DNA of 64,000 nt from an uncultured Rhodospirillales bacterium (GTDB taxonomy: Bacteria; Pseudomonadota; Alphaproteobacteria; Acetobacterales; Acetobacteraceae). The notes under the pieces are model-generated. The model had not been told where the DNA came from, did no database searches, and saw nothing but the letters and a program-made list of their open reading frames with translations. Location of the stretch: the NCBI GenBank assembly GCA_903924855.1, contig CAIYCW010000152.1:1-64000 (forward strand), read 5' to 3'. Shown here one piece after another: positions 26,526 to 37,600 of this stretch (position 1 is its first letter; each line of letters begins with the position of its first letter). The translations under genes were made by a program, and so were the position numbers.

Positions 26526-27539
26526 TCAATCCAGGCGAAACCGCCTGCGGATCTCATCGGCCACCCGCCCCGCCTCGTCCAGCGGCGCGCGCGGCCAGGT
26601 GGACAGCGTCTGCGCGAAAGGCCGCACCTGGCCCGCCTGCACAAAACTCTCGATCATGATGTGATGCCGGGGCCCGGCCAACTCCTGGCAGGCGACATAG
26701 ACCGGCGCCTCGGTGGCACAGGCCTCGCTGATCATCGCAACCGAATCGGCTGTCACCACAATGGCATCGGCGGTGGCGAGATAGCCCATATACGGGTTCT
26801 CGTCCGGCTCCCCCCAGTGATACAGCACATGCATGGCAGGCCCGAGCCCCTCGGCCAGCGCCTCCGCCGCCGCAGCGCCGGTGCGCCTGCTGGTGGTGGC
26901 CATCACCGACCCACCCATGCCGATCGCAAGCAGCGCCACGTCGCGGCCCAGCTGATGCGCCATCGCGGCCGGCATCCCCTCGGCCGAACGCACCTTGCCG
27001 CCCACCATCAGCGCCACCCGCGGATGCGGCAAATGCCCAAGCCGCTCCCGCCACGCCATCTCCGCCTGGGTCAGCACCAGCGGCGAGACGCGATGCGGCG
27101 CCCCCAGCACCGGCATCACATTCGCGGCCGGATGCGGATTGTCGTGGGTCGGGATCACCAGCAGATCAAACGCATCGCGGTTGAGCAGGCCGGACAGGCC
27201 AGGCGACATGCAATGCACCAGCCTGCAGCCGTAATGCGATTTCAGCCACAGCGCCACCGGCGCCGAACGCCGTCCGGCGGAGATCACCAGCTCCGGCGCC
27301 TCCCCCCTGCCCGGCTCCAACCCAAGCTCGGCGGACACCCCCATCAGCGAGCCATGCGGCACCAGCCCCGCCACATGGGCCTTCCAGTTCCAGGCCAGCG
27401 GAATGCGGCGAAACGGCACGCCCAGCCGCTCGGCGATCCCAACCGCCTGTGCCGCAGTGCCGGTGCGCGGATCATCAAGAACCCAAATCACGTAAGACCT
27501 GTCCCCCAAGGGCGGTTCGGGCTGCATTGCCCCCATCAT
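26526..27539 (-). CDS. ELM1/GtrOC1 family glycosyltransferase-like protein (DUF1022)
   Basis: 337 residues. The N-terminal IWVLDDPRTGTAAQAVGIAERLG and the internal GRRSAPVALWLK, VIPTHDNPHP, LMVGGKVRSAEG and YHWGEPDENPYMGYLATADAIVVTADSVAMISEACATEAPVYV are hallmarks of the ELM1 (mitochondrial fission) bacterial family, whose fold is GT-B-like. The last segment is the nucleotide-binding-like GT-B region. The function in bacteria is not established; an envelope role is likely by analogy. The start is ATG 27539; ATG 27527 is also possible. Confidence 0.85.
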   Translation of the reverse strand: MMGAMQPEPPLGDRSYVIWVLDDPRTGTAAQAVGIAERLGVPFRRIPLAWNWKAHVAGLVPHGSLMGVSAELGLEPGRGEAPELVISAGRRSAPVALWLKSHYGCRLVHCMSPGLSGLLNRDAFDLLVIPTHDNPHPAANVMPVLGAPHRVSPLVLTQAEMAWRERLGHLPHPRVALMVGGKVRSAEGMPAAMAHQLGRDVALLAIGMGGSVMATTSRRTGAAAAEALAEGLGPAMHVLYHWGEPDENPYMGYLATADAIVVTADSVAMISEACATEAPVYVACQELAGPRHHIMIESFVQAGQVRPFAQTLSTWPRAPLDEAGRVADEIRRRFRLD

Positions 27540-27618
27540 GGACGCGTTTGCACTCTCCCGCTAGGAGTGGCGCACAGATCGCAGCGCCGTTGCTGCCCGT
27601 TGAAGTGAGACGCCATCC

Positions 27619-28344
27619 ATGACCCTGACCCACCAGACCCCCTGGGACCGTGACGCGGCCCTGACCACGGCGCGCATCCTGCTCGAGATCAAGGCGATCA
27701 ATTTCCGCCCGGAGGAGCCCTACACCTTCACCTCGGGCTGGAAATCCCCGGTCTATATCGATTGCAGGCGCATCATCTATTTCCCGCGCGCGCGGGCCAA
27801 GATCTGCGAACTGGCGGTGGAGAAGATCGGCCGCCATATCGGCTTCGAGACCATCGAGGCGGTGGTGGGCGGTGAGACCGCCGGCATCCCGTTCGCCGCC
27901 TGGATCGCGGACCGCATGCTCACGCCGATGGCCTATGTGCGCAAGAAGCCCAAAGGCTTCGGCCGCAACTCGCTCATCGAGGGTGACGTGCCGGAGGGCA
28001 AGCGCACGCTGCTGGTGGAGGATCTGACCACCGATGGAGGCTCCAAGATCCAGTTCGCCAAGGCGCTGCGCGACGCCGGCGCCATCATCAACCACACCTT
28101 CGTGGTGTTCTTCTACGGCGTCTTTCCCGGCAGCTTCGAGACGCTGAAGGCGATGGACATCGACCTGCACCACCTCGCCACCTGGTGGGATGTGCTGGAG
28201 GCCTGCAACGATCGCCCCTATTTCAGCGAACAGGCGCTGACCGAGGTGCGCCGCTTCCTGGAAAACCCGGTGGCCTGGTCCGCCAAACATGGCGGCGTGG
28301 CAAGTGCCGAGGAAGCCGCGGCCGTCAAGGCATCCAAGGCCTGA
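27619..28344 (+). CDS. pyrE: Orotate phosphoribosyltransferase
   Basis: 241 residues. The PRPP-binding signature LLVEDLTTDGGSK (around residues 131-143) and the early FTSGWKSPVYIDCR define the enzyme. VRKKPKGFGRNSLIEGDVPEGK is the flexible catalytic loop. It converts orotate and PRPP to OMP in pyrimidine synthesis. The length is longer than E. coli PyrE (213) and typical of the alphaproteobacterial subgroup. It is a single gene, divergent from the ELM1 gene and followed by a hairpin at 28360. Confidence 0.94.
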   Translation: MTLTHQTPWDRDAALTTARILLEIKAINFRPEEPYTFTSGWKSPVYIDCRRIIYFPRARAKICELAVEKIGRHIGFETIEAVVGGETAGIPFAAWIADRMLTPMAYVRKKPKGFGRNSLIEGDVPEGKRTLLVEDLTTDGGSKIQFAKALRDAGAIINHTFVVFFYGVFPGSFETLKAMDIDLHHLATWWDVLEACNDRPYFSEQALTEVRRFLENPVAWSAKHGGVASAEEAAAVKASKA

Positions 28345-28359
28345 AACCTGATCCAAAAC

Positions 28360-28387
28360 GCAGCCTGTCGCCATGGCGGCAGGCTGC
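28360..28387 (+). terminator. Hairpin after pyrE
   Basis: Arms GCAGCCTG (28360-28367) and CAGGCTGC (28380-28387) enclose a CGCCATGGCG-like inner stem. It lies 15 bases after the stop codon. A T run is lacking, but the dyad is strong and marks the boundary with the AT-rich leader of the heptosyltransferase gene. Confidence 0.6.
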
Positions 28388-28735
28388 TCTGCCGTTTCAC
28401 GAACCAGGCCCCGAGATGCGCATGAAAACGCATTTCGAGCGGATATTTATTTGCCTAAAATTCCTACAAAACACGACAATCTCCGAATAAATGTAAGTCA
28501 TTTTTACAAACAGTTCAGGTCGCACCCAGTTGCAATCCGGGACGTTTTATTTTCATCGCTTCAGTGTATTTTATGCAGGATTTGCGTTTTTTGGCATTGA
28601 TAAATTGTAAAACGCAACATTTCAAGTCAGCCGGGAAGGAAGTTGTCCACAGCCTTGTCAAATAGGGCAAATTTGCATTGCCGCCGAGATGGAGGCGGGC
28701 TATTTGACTCGGACAAGGAATGTATCGGGGCGCCT
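28388..28735 (+). promoter_or_regulatory. AT-rich leader of the heptosyltransferase-adhesin locus
   Basis: About 350 bases without a supported gene. The stretch 28430-28640 is markedly richer in A and T than anything else nearby (runs such as ATTTATTTG, TTTTATTTTC and TTTTTTGG), while both sides are GC-rich. I infer the promoter and regulatory region of the two-gene adhesin locus, or a silencer (H-NS-like) target. I do not assign -35/-10 boxes because none fits with proper spacing. A 9-base dyad at 28582-28617 lies inside. Confidence 0.55.
28582..28617. promoter_or_regulatory. TTGCGTTTT/AAAACGCAA inverted repeat
   Basis: Perfect 9-base arms (28582-28590 and 28609-28617) with an 18-base spacer. 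The spacing of about 27 bases centre to centre is suitable for a dimeric regulator or for an mRNA leader hairpin. It sits 119 bases upstream of the heptosyltransferase start. Confidence 0.4.
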
Positions 28736-30196
28736 GTGAACGACATTGTTGCAAACAACGCGGAAAACGCCTTGGAGCCGGCAACGCCCCTCATTGTCTC
28801 GCCGCCCGATGCGGCGTCTGCAACAAAGCCTGAAACCCCATCTTCCGCGGCAAACGCTGCCGATGCCGCCAGCGCCGCCAAACCGGCCGAACCGCCGAAG
28901 AAGGCCGCCTTCCCGCCGCCCGCCGGCATGCCGACCCAGGAAGGCCGGCTCGGTCTGCGCTACGATTTCAACCAGGGCGCCCGTCTGGTGCTGCCACCGC
29001 GCACCGAAGGCAGCTGGCTGGTCCGGCTGAGCGATCTGGACACCGGCAACATCCTCTTCCAGTCCGAGAACACCGGCGCCTTCGTCGCCTCCGCCAAGCG
29101 CTTCTATGTCCGATTCCGGGTCGAGGTCTGGGAGAAGATCGGCGGCAAGGAAACCCTGGTCCTCGAACACAACTATGATTGCCGCGACCGCGAGGTGATC
29201 ATCCAGTTCCCGATCGGCACGCTGGGAGACATTCTGGCCTGGTTCCCCTACGCCGCGCGCTTCCAGCAGGTGCATGGCTGCAAGCTCACCTGTGCGATGT
29301 CCGAGCTGATCATCCCGCTGCTGAAGGATGCCTATCCGGAGATCAATTTCGTCACCCATGAGGAGATGACGGCACAGAAGCTGGAGACCAAGGCCTACGC
29401 CACCTACTCGCTCGGCCTGTTCTTCGGCGACACGGACTGCCTCAACCAGCCCACCGATTTCCGCTTCGTGGGCCTGCACCGCACCGCAGGCTATATTCTG
29501 GGCGTCGATCCCACCGAGGAGGCCCCGCGCCTCGCCCCCACGGATGACACGCCGCCGATCGAAGGCCCCTATGTCGTCATCGCCGTGCAGAGCTCCACCC
29601 AGTGCAAATACTGGAACAACCCGCATGGCTGGCGCGAGATCGTCAAATACCTGAAATCCCAGGGCTATCGCGTCATCTGCATCGATCAGCGCGCAACCCA
29701 CGGCACCGGCCTGGTGTGGAACCATATCCCCAACGGCGCCGAGGATGAGACCGGCGACCGCCCGCTGCTGGAGCGCGTGCGCTGGCTGCGCCACGCCAGC
29801 GCCTTCATCGGCCTGTCCAGCGGCCTGTCCTGGCTCGCCTGGGCGGCCGGCGTTCCGGTGGTGATGATCTCCGGATTCACGCATCCCACCAACGAATTCA
29901 CGACGCCCTACCGCGTCATCAACTGGCATGCCTGCAATTCCTGCTGGAATGACAGCGCCCATCGTTTCGACCACCAGGACTTCATGTGGTGCCCGCGCCA
30001 CGCCAACACCCCGCGCCAGTTCGAATGCACGCGCCTGATCACCGCCGCCCAGGTGATGCAGGTGATCGCCCGCATTCCCGGGCTGATCGCGACCAAAACC
30101 GATACCGAGACCAAGACGCCTGAGACCAAGACGCCCGAGACCAAGACGCCAGCGACCAGGACGACCGCGACCGCTGCCCCCTCGACCACCGTATAA
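28736..30196 (+). CDS. Autotransporter strand-loop-strand O-heptosyltransferase (TibC/Aah family)
   Basis: 486 residues from GTG 28736; TTG 28643 is an alternative in-frame start, and the first 75 residues are a low-complexity Ala/Pro tail that makes the start hard to fix. The conserved body begins LGLRYDFNQGARLVLPP and continues VRLSDLDTGNILFQSE, YVRFRVEVWEK and QFPIGTLGDILAWFPYAARFQ, which match the Aah/TibC heptosyltransferase family. The metal site is intact: Cys400 and Cys403 (HACNSCW), Cys419 (WCPR) and Cys431 (FEC). The GT-B donor region includes YVVIAVQSSTQCKYWN and FIGLSSGLSWLAWAAGVPVVMISG. The family adds heptose to Ser of strand-loop-strand repeats. The C-terminus carries a TKTPE-type repeat tail. 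The giant substrate gene starts 12 bases downstream. Confidence 0.88.
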   Translation: MNDIVANNAENALEPATPLIVSPPDAASATKPETPSSAANAADAASAAKPAEPPKKAAFPPPAGMPTQEGRLGLRYDFNQGARLVLPPRTEGSWLVRLSDLDTGNILFQSENTGAFVASAKRFYVRFRVEVWEKIGGKETLVLEHNYDCRDREVIIQFPIGTLGDILAWFPYAARFQQVHGCKLTCAMSELIIPLLKDAYPEINFVTHEEMTAQKLETKAYATYSLGLFFGDTDCLNQPTDFRFVGLHRTAGYILGVDPTEEAPRLAPTDDTPPIEGPYVVIAVQSSTQCKYWNNPHGWREIVKYLKSQGYRVICIDQRATHGTGLVWNHIPNGAEDETGDRPLLERVRWLRHASAFIGLSSGLSWLAWAAGVPVVMISGFTHPTNEFTTPYRVINWHACNSCWNDSAHRFDHQDFMWCPRHANTPRQFECTRLITAAQVMQVIARIPGLIATKTDTETKTPETKTPETKTPATRTTATAAPSTTV

Positions 30197-30208
30197 GGCG
30201 CTAAAGCC

Positions 30209-33200
30209 ATGGCCAACATCACTGTCAGCAGCGGCCAAACCTCCTCCGGCGCGGTGGCCGCGCCCGGCAGCACCGTCACGGTGGCGTTTGGCGGGTTCGT
30301 CCTTGCCACCACCGTGCAGAGCGGCGGTCTGTTGAACGACGATTACAGCGGGTCCGCCACCGGCACGGTGGTCAGCTCCGGCGGATCGGCGGCCGTGTTC
30401 TACAGCGGTGTTGCCAGCAACACGGTGGTCCAGGGCGGCAAGATCGCGGTCTCCTCCGGCGGCGTGGAACTGGGCACCCAGGTGCAGAGCGGCGGCAGCG
30501 ACACGGTGGGCTTCAGCGGCACCGCCAGCAACACCCAGGTCAGCAATGGTGGCGAGCAGATCGTCTCCTCCGGCGGCATCGCCATCGGCACGGTGGTCAG
30601 CAGCGGTGGCTTCGAGCTGGTCTCCTCGGGTGCCGTGCTCAGCAACGCCACGATTCTGTCGGGCGGTATTCTGGTCGAGGTTCCAGGCGCCAGCGTTCTG
30701 GGCCTGACCTCCGCGGCTGGAGCCCTCATCGATGCGGGTGGCGCCGTCATCATCTCGGGCAATGGCTTCCTCAGCTCGGCCGCGACCCTGAACGGGATCA
30801 CGGTTGATTCCAGCTCGACCCTCACCGTGCTGTCCGGCGGCACCGCCGCCTCGGACATCATCTATGGTGCTGCCGTTGTCGGCGCCGGCGGCACCGCCAC
30901 CAGCCTCACGATCGAGGCAGGTGCCTCCGCGACACTGCTCTCCGGCGGGCGTGTCACCGGCGATCAGATCCTGGCTGGCGGATTGGAGCTGGTCAGCTCC
31001 GGTGGCGTGGATGTCAGCGCCACAATCAGCTCCGGCGGCGCCCTGGTGGTTTCCTCCGGTGGATCGGCGCTCAACCCGTCTATCGCCGCCAATGGCCTGC
31101 TTGTGGTTTTGCCGGGCGGTAAGGTGGTCAGCGCCAGCGGTGTGGGTAATCTCATCAATAACGGAATTGCTCTCGTCTCCGGCACGACACTAGAGCTTTA
31201 TGTGCAATCAGGCGTGCCGCAGGGTGGTACAGTCTCTAGTGGATATACTGCGCTTGATCTGCTGAGCGGTGTCCTTTCAGGCGTCCAAGTCTCGAGCGGC
31301 GGCACAGTTGATGTGTACATTGGCGGCAGCGCCTCCGCCGTCATCATCTCAGGCGGCGCCACCAACAATGTCAGCGGCGGCCTGGCCGTGGCCGACACGG
31401 TCCTGGCCGGCGGCTTCCAGGAGGTCAGCTCCGGCGGCAGTGCCAGCGCCACCCTGCTCAGCGCCGGCACGGAGGACGTGTTCGCCGGCGGCCTTGCCAC
31501 CAACACCACGGTTCTGTCCGGCGGCAACCAGCGCACCCAGACCGGCGGCACCACCAGCGGCACCAAGGTGAGCAACCTTGGCACCGTCAATATCCGTGGC
31601 GTGGGGGCCGTGGGTGTCGGCGACGTGTTCAGCTCCGGCGCTGTGGGATTTGCCTTCCAGTCCGGCGTGATGAGTGCGGCCACTCTGCTCAGCGGCGCCG
31701 TCGTCTCCGTCTATGACGCGGGGATCGTGATCGGCGACCTGGTCAGCAATGGCGGTGTCGAGTTCGTCTCCTCCGGCGGCGTGGACAGCGCCAGCCAGAT
31801 CTATTCCGGCGGCTCGCAGGTCATCCGCTCGGCCGGTGTCGCATCCGGCACCGTGCTGTCCGGCGGCACGGAGGTCATTTCCAGCGGCGGCTCCGCCAGC
31901 AACATCGTGGTCAATTCGCTCGGCACCGTCGTGGTGTCCTCCGGCGCCTCGGCCAGCGGCGTTGTCATCAACAGCAGCGGCTTCATGCAGGTGCGCGGCG
32001 GCGGGCTTGTCACCAACACGGTGGTCAATTCCGGCGGCTCGATGACGGTCTCCTCCGCCACGGCGATTGCCGATTTCACCAGCATCACCAATGGCGGCAT
32101 CGCCTCGGCCGCGTTCTACGGCTCGATGGTCAGCACCACGGTCAGCAGCGGCGGCACGTTGCAGGCCGTATTTCAGGGTGTGGCCAGCGCCACGGTGGCC
32201 CTGGGCGGTGCCGTGGTCTCGGTCAACTCCAGCGGTGTCGCGATCGGAACCCAGCTTTCCAGCGGCGCTGTGGAGTTCGTCTTCTCCGGTGGCGTTGAAT
32301 CCGCGGGCGTCGTCTCCTCCGGTGGCGAGATCGTGGTCTCCTCCGGTGGTGTCACCAGCAACGAGGTGCTGAGCAGCGGCGCCTATGAGCTGGTCTCCTC
32401 CGGCGCCAGCGCCGTCAACACCGTGGTCACGCCCGGCGCCGTCCTCGTGGCCCTGCCCGGGGCCTTTGTCAGCGGCACGCAGGGTGCCATCATTTCCACC
32501 AATCCGCTGACCTACGCGCCCGCCACCGTCATCTCCACCGGCGCCGTCCTCGCCAGTGCTGCCGTCTCCAGCGGCGCCTCGCAGGTGATCTCGGTGGCCG
32601 CACCCGGCACCGCCACGTTCAGCCTCACCTCCGGCGAATATGTCTATCTGCTCTCCGGCGAGACAACGCAGGGCGACGTCATCAATGGCGGTGGCGTCAG
32701 CTCCTCCACGCAGGAGCGCATCTGGGGCGCCACGGTCAGCGCCACGCTGGTCGAAAGCGGCGGCTTCCAGAACATCAACAGCAACAGCCTGGCCATCAGC
32801 ACCACCGCCATCGCCGGCGGCACGATCAGCGTCGGCTCCGGCGGCACGGTGAGCGCAGCCCGGATCAGCTCCGGCGGTGAACTCATTGTCGCCTCCAGCG
32901 GCACGGCCGTGGCACCGGTGCTCTATGCCGGCGGCGAACTGATCGTGATGCCGGGTGGCAGTGTCACCGGTGTTGTCTCATCCGGTGGCATGGTGATCTC
33001 AACCGGCGTTGTTCTGCTCTCCGGGACCACAGTGCTCTCCTCCGCCCTGGGCGCGGTCAGCGGGCTCGCCGATGGGTCGGGCTTCACGCTCTATGCCCTC
33101 AGCGGCGGCACCGCCGTCAGCGCGGTGGTCAACGGTGGCGAGGAGATCATCGCAAGCGGCGGCTCCGCCACCGCCTCGCAGATCTCATCCAACGGATCGG

Positions 33201-34620
33201 CCGTCATCTCCAGCGGCGGCATCGCGATTGGCGATGTGCTGTTCTCCGGCATCAACCCGGACCAATATGTCGCATCGGGCGGCATCGCCAGCGGCACCAT
33301 CCTGTCCTCCGGCGGGGCGCAGAATGTCAGCTCCGGCGGACTCGCCGTGGCCGACATCGTTTCCAAAGGCGGCAATGACCGCATCCTCACCGGCGGCAGC
33401 GGCAGTGCGATCATCGTAAGCTCCGGCGGTGGGTTCCAGGTGCGTGGCTCGGGCGCCGTGATGACACAGGCCGTGGTCAGCTCGGCCGGCAGCGGCAGTG
33501 TCTGGTTCGGCGGTGATGCGGTCAGCACAACGGTCAACGCCTCAGGCTCCGGCAACTCAACATTGCTGTTCATCTTCGACGGTGGCTCAGCCAATGCCAC
33601 CAACCTGGTCAGCAGCGGAATCCAGCAGGTCTATTCCGGCGGCGTCGCCACCGGCACGCTGATCGGCTCGGGCTCACAGGAGCAGGTGTTCTCCGCTGGT
33701 GTGGCCACAGGCAGCTTTGTGTCGGCGGGCGGCGCACAGATCGTCTCGCAGGGCGGCATTGTCTCGAACACGACAATCTCCGGGCTGAATGCGAGCGCCT
33801 TCCTGGTCAGCTCCGGCCTTGCTGTTTCCACCACTGTGTTGTCCGGCGGCAAGCTGTTCGCGCAAGGCGCGGGCGCTCTGGTGTCCGGCGCGATCGTCAG
33901 CTCCGCTGGCTTCCTGAACGTCTACAGCGGTGCCAGTGCCACGAATGCGGTGATCCAGTCGTCGGGCTCGGTGCAGCTGAACTACCAGGGTGTTTTGAGC
34001 GGCACCCAGGTCCAATCGGGCGGCATTCTCTACAACGGCTTCGGCGGCGTGGTTGGTGGCACTGAAACCGGAACCGTGATCAGTGGCTCCGGCGCCAGCG
34101 ATATCCTGGCCGCGCTCGGGTCCATCGCCAGTTCCACAATGATCGGCAGCGGCGGGCAGCAGTCCGTGCAATCCAGTGGTGTCACGTTCGGTGCGGTCGT
34201 CAGCGCCAGTGGATCGATTGCCGTGGGCCCGCTGGGCAGCGCAATCGGCACCACTGTGCTGGCCGGCGGCTCCCTGGTGAACGGGGCCGGCGGCTACGCC
34301 TCTGGCGTGACCGCGGGCGGCGTTGATTCTGGCACCGTCCTGAGCGGATTCAGCGCATCCGAGTCGCTGTTCGGGCTCGGGGCGATCGCATACAACACGG
34401 TTGTGGGCAGCGGCGCCAACCAGGGCCTCACCTCCAGCGGCGTGGCGTCGGCGACCGTGATCAGCTCGGGCGGCAGTCAGACGGTGAACGTTCTGGCCAG
34501 CGCCTTCGGCACGTTGGTGGCCAATGGCGGTCTCGAGGTCGTCAACTCCGGCGGCTATGTCAGCGGCACAATGGTGAGCAGCGGCGGCTTGCTGGTGATC
34601 AATTCCGGCGCCGTGGCCAG
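30209..34620 (+). repeat. Strand-loop-strand block 1 of giant protein
   Basis: Residues 1 to about 1470. The block begins almost at the initiator Met (ANITVSSGQTSSGAV) with no leader. Units share a GGxAxxTxVxSGG-type core and are expected to form a right-handed beta-helix rod with the heptosylated Ser at the turns. Segment 31860-33900 is related to 41510-43600 in the later block. Confidence 0.8.
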
Positions 34621-37600
34621 CAATATCTCAGCACAGCTCGGCGCCAGCCTGCAGATCGCATCGCTGAATTTCCTCTCCGGCGCCACCGCAACGTTGAACA
34701 GCGCCACTGACGTGCTGACGGTCTCGGCCGGCGGCGTGTCCTCGACCGTTCAGCTGGCGGGCAGCTACACGGGCGACAGCTTCACCGTCACGAACGGGCT
34801 CACCTATGGCGGATCGCTGGTGAGCGTGACGTCGGCCACAGCAATCCCGCCGGTGATCAGCAACACCGGCGCGTCTGCTGTCTCCGGCATCGATGCGCTG
34901 GCGATCCAGCCCTTCAGCCAGATTTCCATCACAGACCCGAATTCCGCCCAGACCGAGACGGTGACGGTCACCCCCTCCGCCACCGGCAACGGTATGCTGG
35001 TGGCCCCAGGCGTGGGGGTGGTGAATTCGGCCGGCACCTACACGGTCAGCGGCACCGCGGCCGCGGTCACCTCGGCGCTTGATGCGCTGTCCTTCCAGCC
35101 CACGCTGATCTCCGGCGGCACGCAGGACGTGACCGGCTTCACCATCAGCGTCACCGACACGTTGGGCGGCTCCGCGGTCAACAGCGCCATTTCGCTCACC
35201 ATCTCGGCTCCTTCCAGCATCGTCGTGGCAAGCGGCGCCACCAGCACGAGCCTTGCCATCGGGCCTGGCACCACGCTCACCGTCAGCTCCGGCGGCAGTG
35301 CCGTCAGCACCACGCTGCACAGCAACGGCAGTGCGGTGATCGACGGCTTTGGCCTCAACACGGTGGTCAGCGCCGGCGGCTATGAGCTGGTGCAGACCAG
35401 CGGGGCGGTGGCCTCCGGCACGGTGGTCTCAAGCGGCGGTGTGGCCTCCGTCACGCTGCAGGGCTTCCTGGTCTCCACCCAGATCCAGGCCGGCGCCACG
35501 CTGCATGACGGCGCGGGCGGCACCGCGTCCGCCACGATCGTCAGCGGGTCGGGTGCCAGCGAAGTGATCTCGGGCTTTGGCGGCGGGGCTGTCAGCGCGC
35601 AGGTCCTGGCCGGCGGCGTTGAGACGGTGGGCCTGTCCGGCTTCGCCTCCGCCACCAGCGTGGGCAGCGGCGGCACGCAGATCGTGCTCTCCGGCGGTTC
35701 CGGCTTCAACACGGTGGTCGGCAGTGGCGGCCTGATGGTCATCTCGAACACCAATGCTCAGTTCACCAGCGTGGTGCTGTCCGCAGGGGCCGAGATCGAT
35801 CTCGCAAGCCTGGCCTACACCTCGGTCGGCAGCGCCATCTGGAACAGCTCCACCGATCAGCTCACCGTCTACGGCAGCGGCAGCACAAACACCTTCCAGC
35901 TGGCCAGCTCCTATCTTGGCGAGACCTTCACCACCCTGTCCGGCAGCGTGTATGGCGGCACCCTGGTCTCGGTCACCAGCACCGGCATTCTGCCCCCGTC
36001 GATCTCCAATGGCGGCAGCGCTTCGGTCTCCGGCATCGATGCGCTGGCAAGCCATCCGTTCCGCCAGATTTCCATCACAGACCCGAATTCCGCCCAGACC
36101 GAGACCGTGACGGTCACGCCCTCCGTCACCAGCAACGGTGTGCTGGTGGCCCCGGGCGTGGGGGTGGTGAATTCGGCCGGCGTCTACACGGTCAGCGGCA
36201 CCGCGGCCGCAGTCACCACGGCGCTTGATGCGCTGTCCTTCCAGCCCACGCTGATCTCCGGCGGCACGCAGGACGTGACCGGCTTCACCATCAGCGTCAC
36301 CGACACGTTGGGCAGTTCGGCGGTCAACTCCGCCATCTCGCTGACCATCTCGGCTCCATCCAGCATCGTCGTGGCAAGCGGCGCCACCAGCACGAGCCTT
36401 GCGATCGGGCCTGGCACGACGCTCACCGTCAGCTCCGGCGGCAGTGCCGTCAGCACCACGCTGCACAGCAACGGCAGTGCGGTGATCGACGGTTTTGGCC
36501 TCAACACGGTGGTGAGCGCCGGCGGCTATGAGCTGGTGCAGACCAGCGGGGCCGTGGCCTCCGGCACGGTGGTCTCAAGCGGCGGTGTGGCCTCCGTCAC
36601 GCTGCAGGGTTTCCTGGTCTCCACCCAGATCCAGGCCGGCGCCACGCTGCATGACGGCGCGGGCGGCACCGCGTCCGCCACGATCGTCAGCGGGTCGGGT
36701 GCCAGCGAGGTGATCTCGGGCTTTGGCGGCGGGGCTGTCAGCGCGCAGGTCCTGGCCGGCGGCGTTGAGACGGTGGGCCTGTCCGGCTTCGCCTCCGCCA
36801 CCAGCGTGGGCAGCGGCGGCACGCAGATCGTGCTCTCCGGCGGTTCCGCGCTCGCGACCGTGGTCGGCAGTGGCGGCCTGCTGGTCTACGGCGCCAATGT
36901 GCCGATCAACGCCATGGTGCTGTCCGCCGGCGCCGAGCTGGACCTGGTGGGCGTGCCTTACAGCGCCGGCGGCAGCGCCGTCTTCAACAGCTCAACCAAT
37001 CAGCTTCAGGTGTATGGCAGCGGCAGTGCCACTGGCTTCCAGCTGACCGGCTCCTATGCCGGTGACATCTTCACCACCCTGTCGGGCAGCGTGTATGGCG
37101 GGACGATCGTCTCCGTGACCAGCACGACCCTGGTGCCCCCGGTGATCAGCGGCGCCGGCATCCTGCCCTACTCGGCGACCGACGTGCTGCCGGTGTCGCC
37201 GTTCAACACCGTGGCGATCAGCGACGCCAATGCCAGCCAGACCGAAATCGTGACCGTGACCCCCTCGGTCACCACCCATGGCGCATTTGCCACCCCGATC
37301 TCTGGCTCGGTGGATTCCAACGGCGTCTACACGGTCAGCGGCACCGCCGATGCCGTGACATCGGCCCTCGATGCACTGTCCTTCGTGCCGCAGGTGATGT
37401 CGGCCGGCTCCTCGGCCGTGACCAGCTTCACCATCAGCGTCACCGACACTGCCGGCATGTCCACCATCAACGGTGCGACCACGCTGACCATCAGCGCGCC
37501 GTCCTCCTTCAACATCGCGAACTTCGCCAGCTTCTCCAACGTCAATGTCGGACCCGGCACCACGCTGACCGTCTCCTCCGGCGGCAGTGCCAGCAGCGCG

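Noticed and set aside
28643-28735. TTG 28643 as start of the heptosyltransferase
   Set aside because: The Gly/Arg-rich stretch it adds is unlike family N-termini and the ribosome site is too close; kept only as an alternative.
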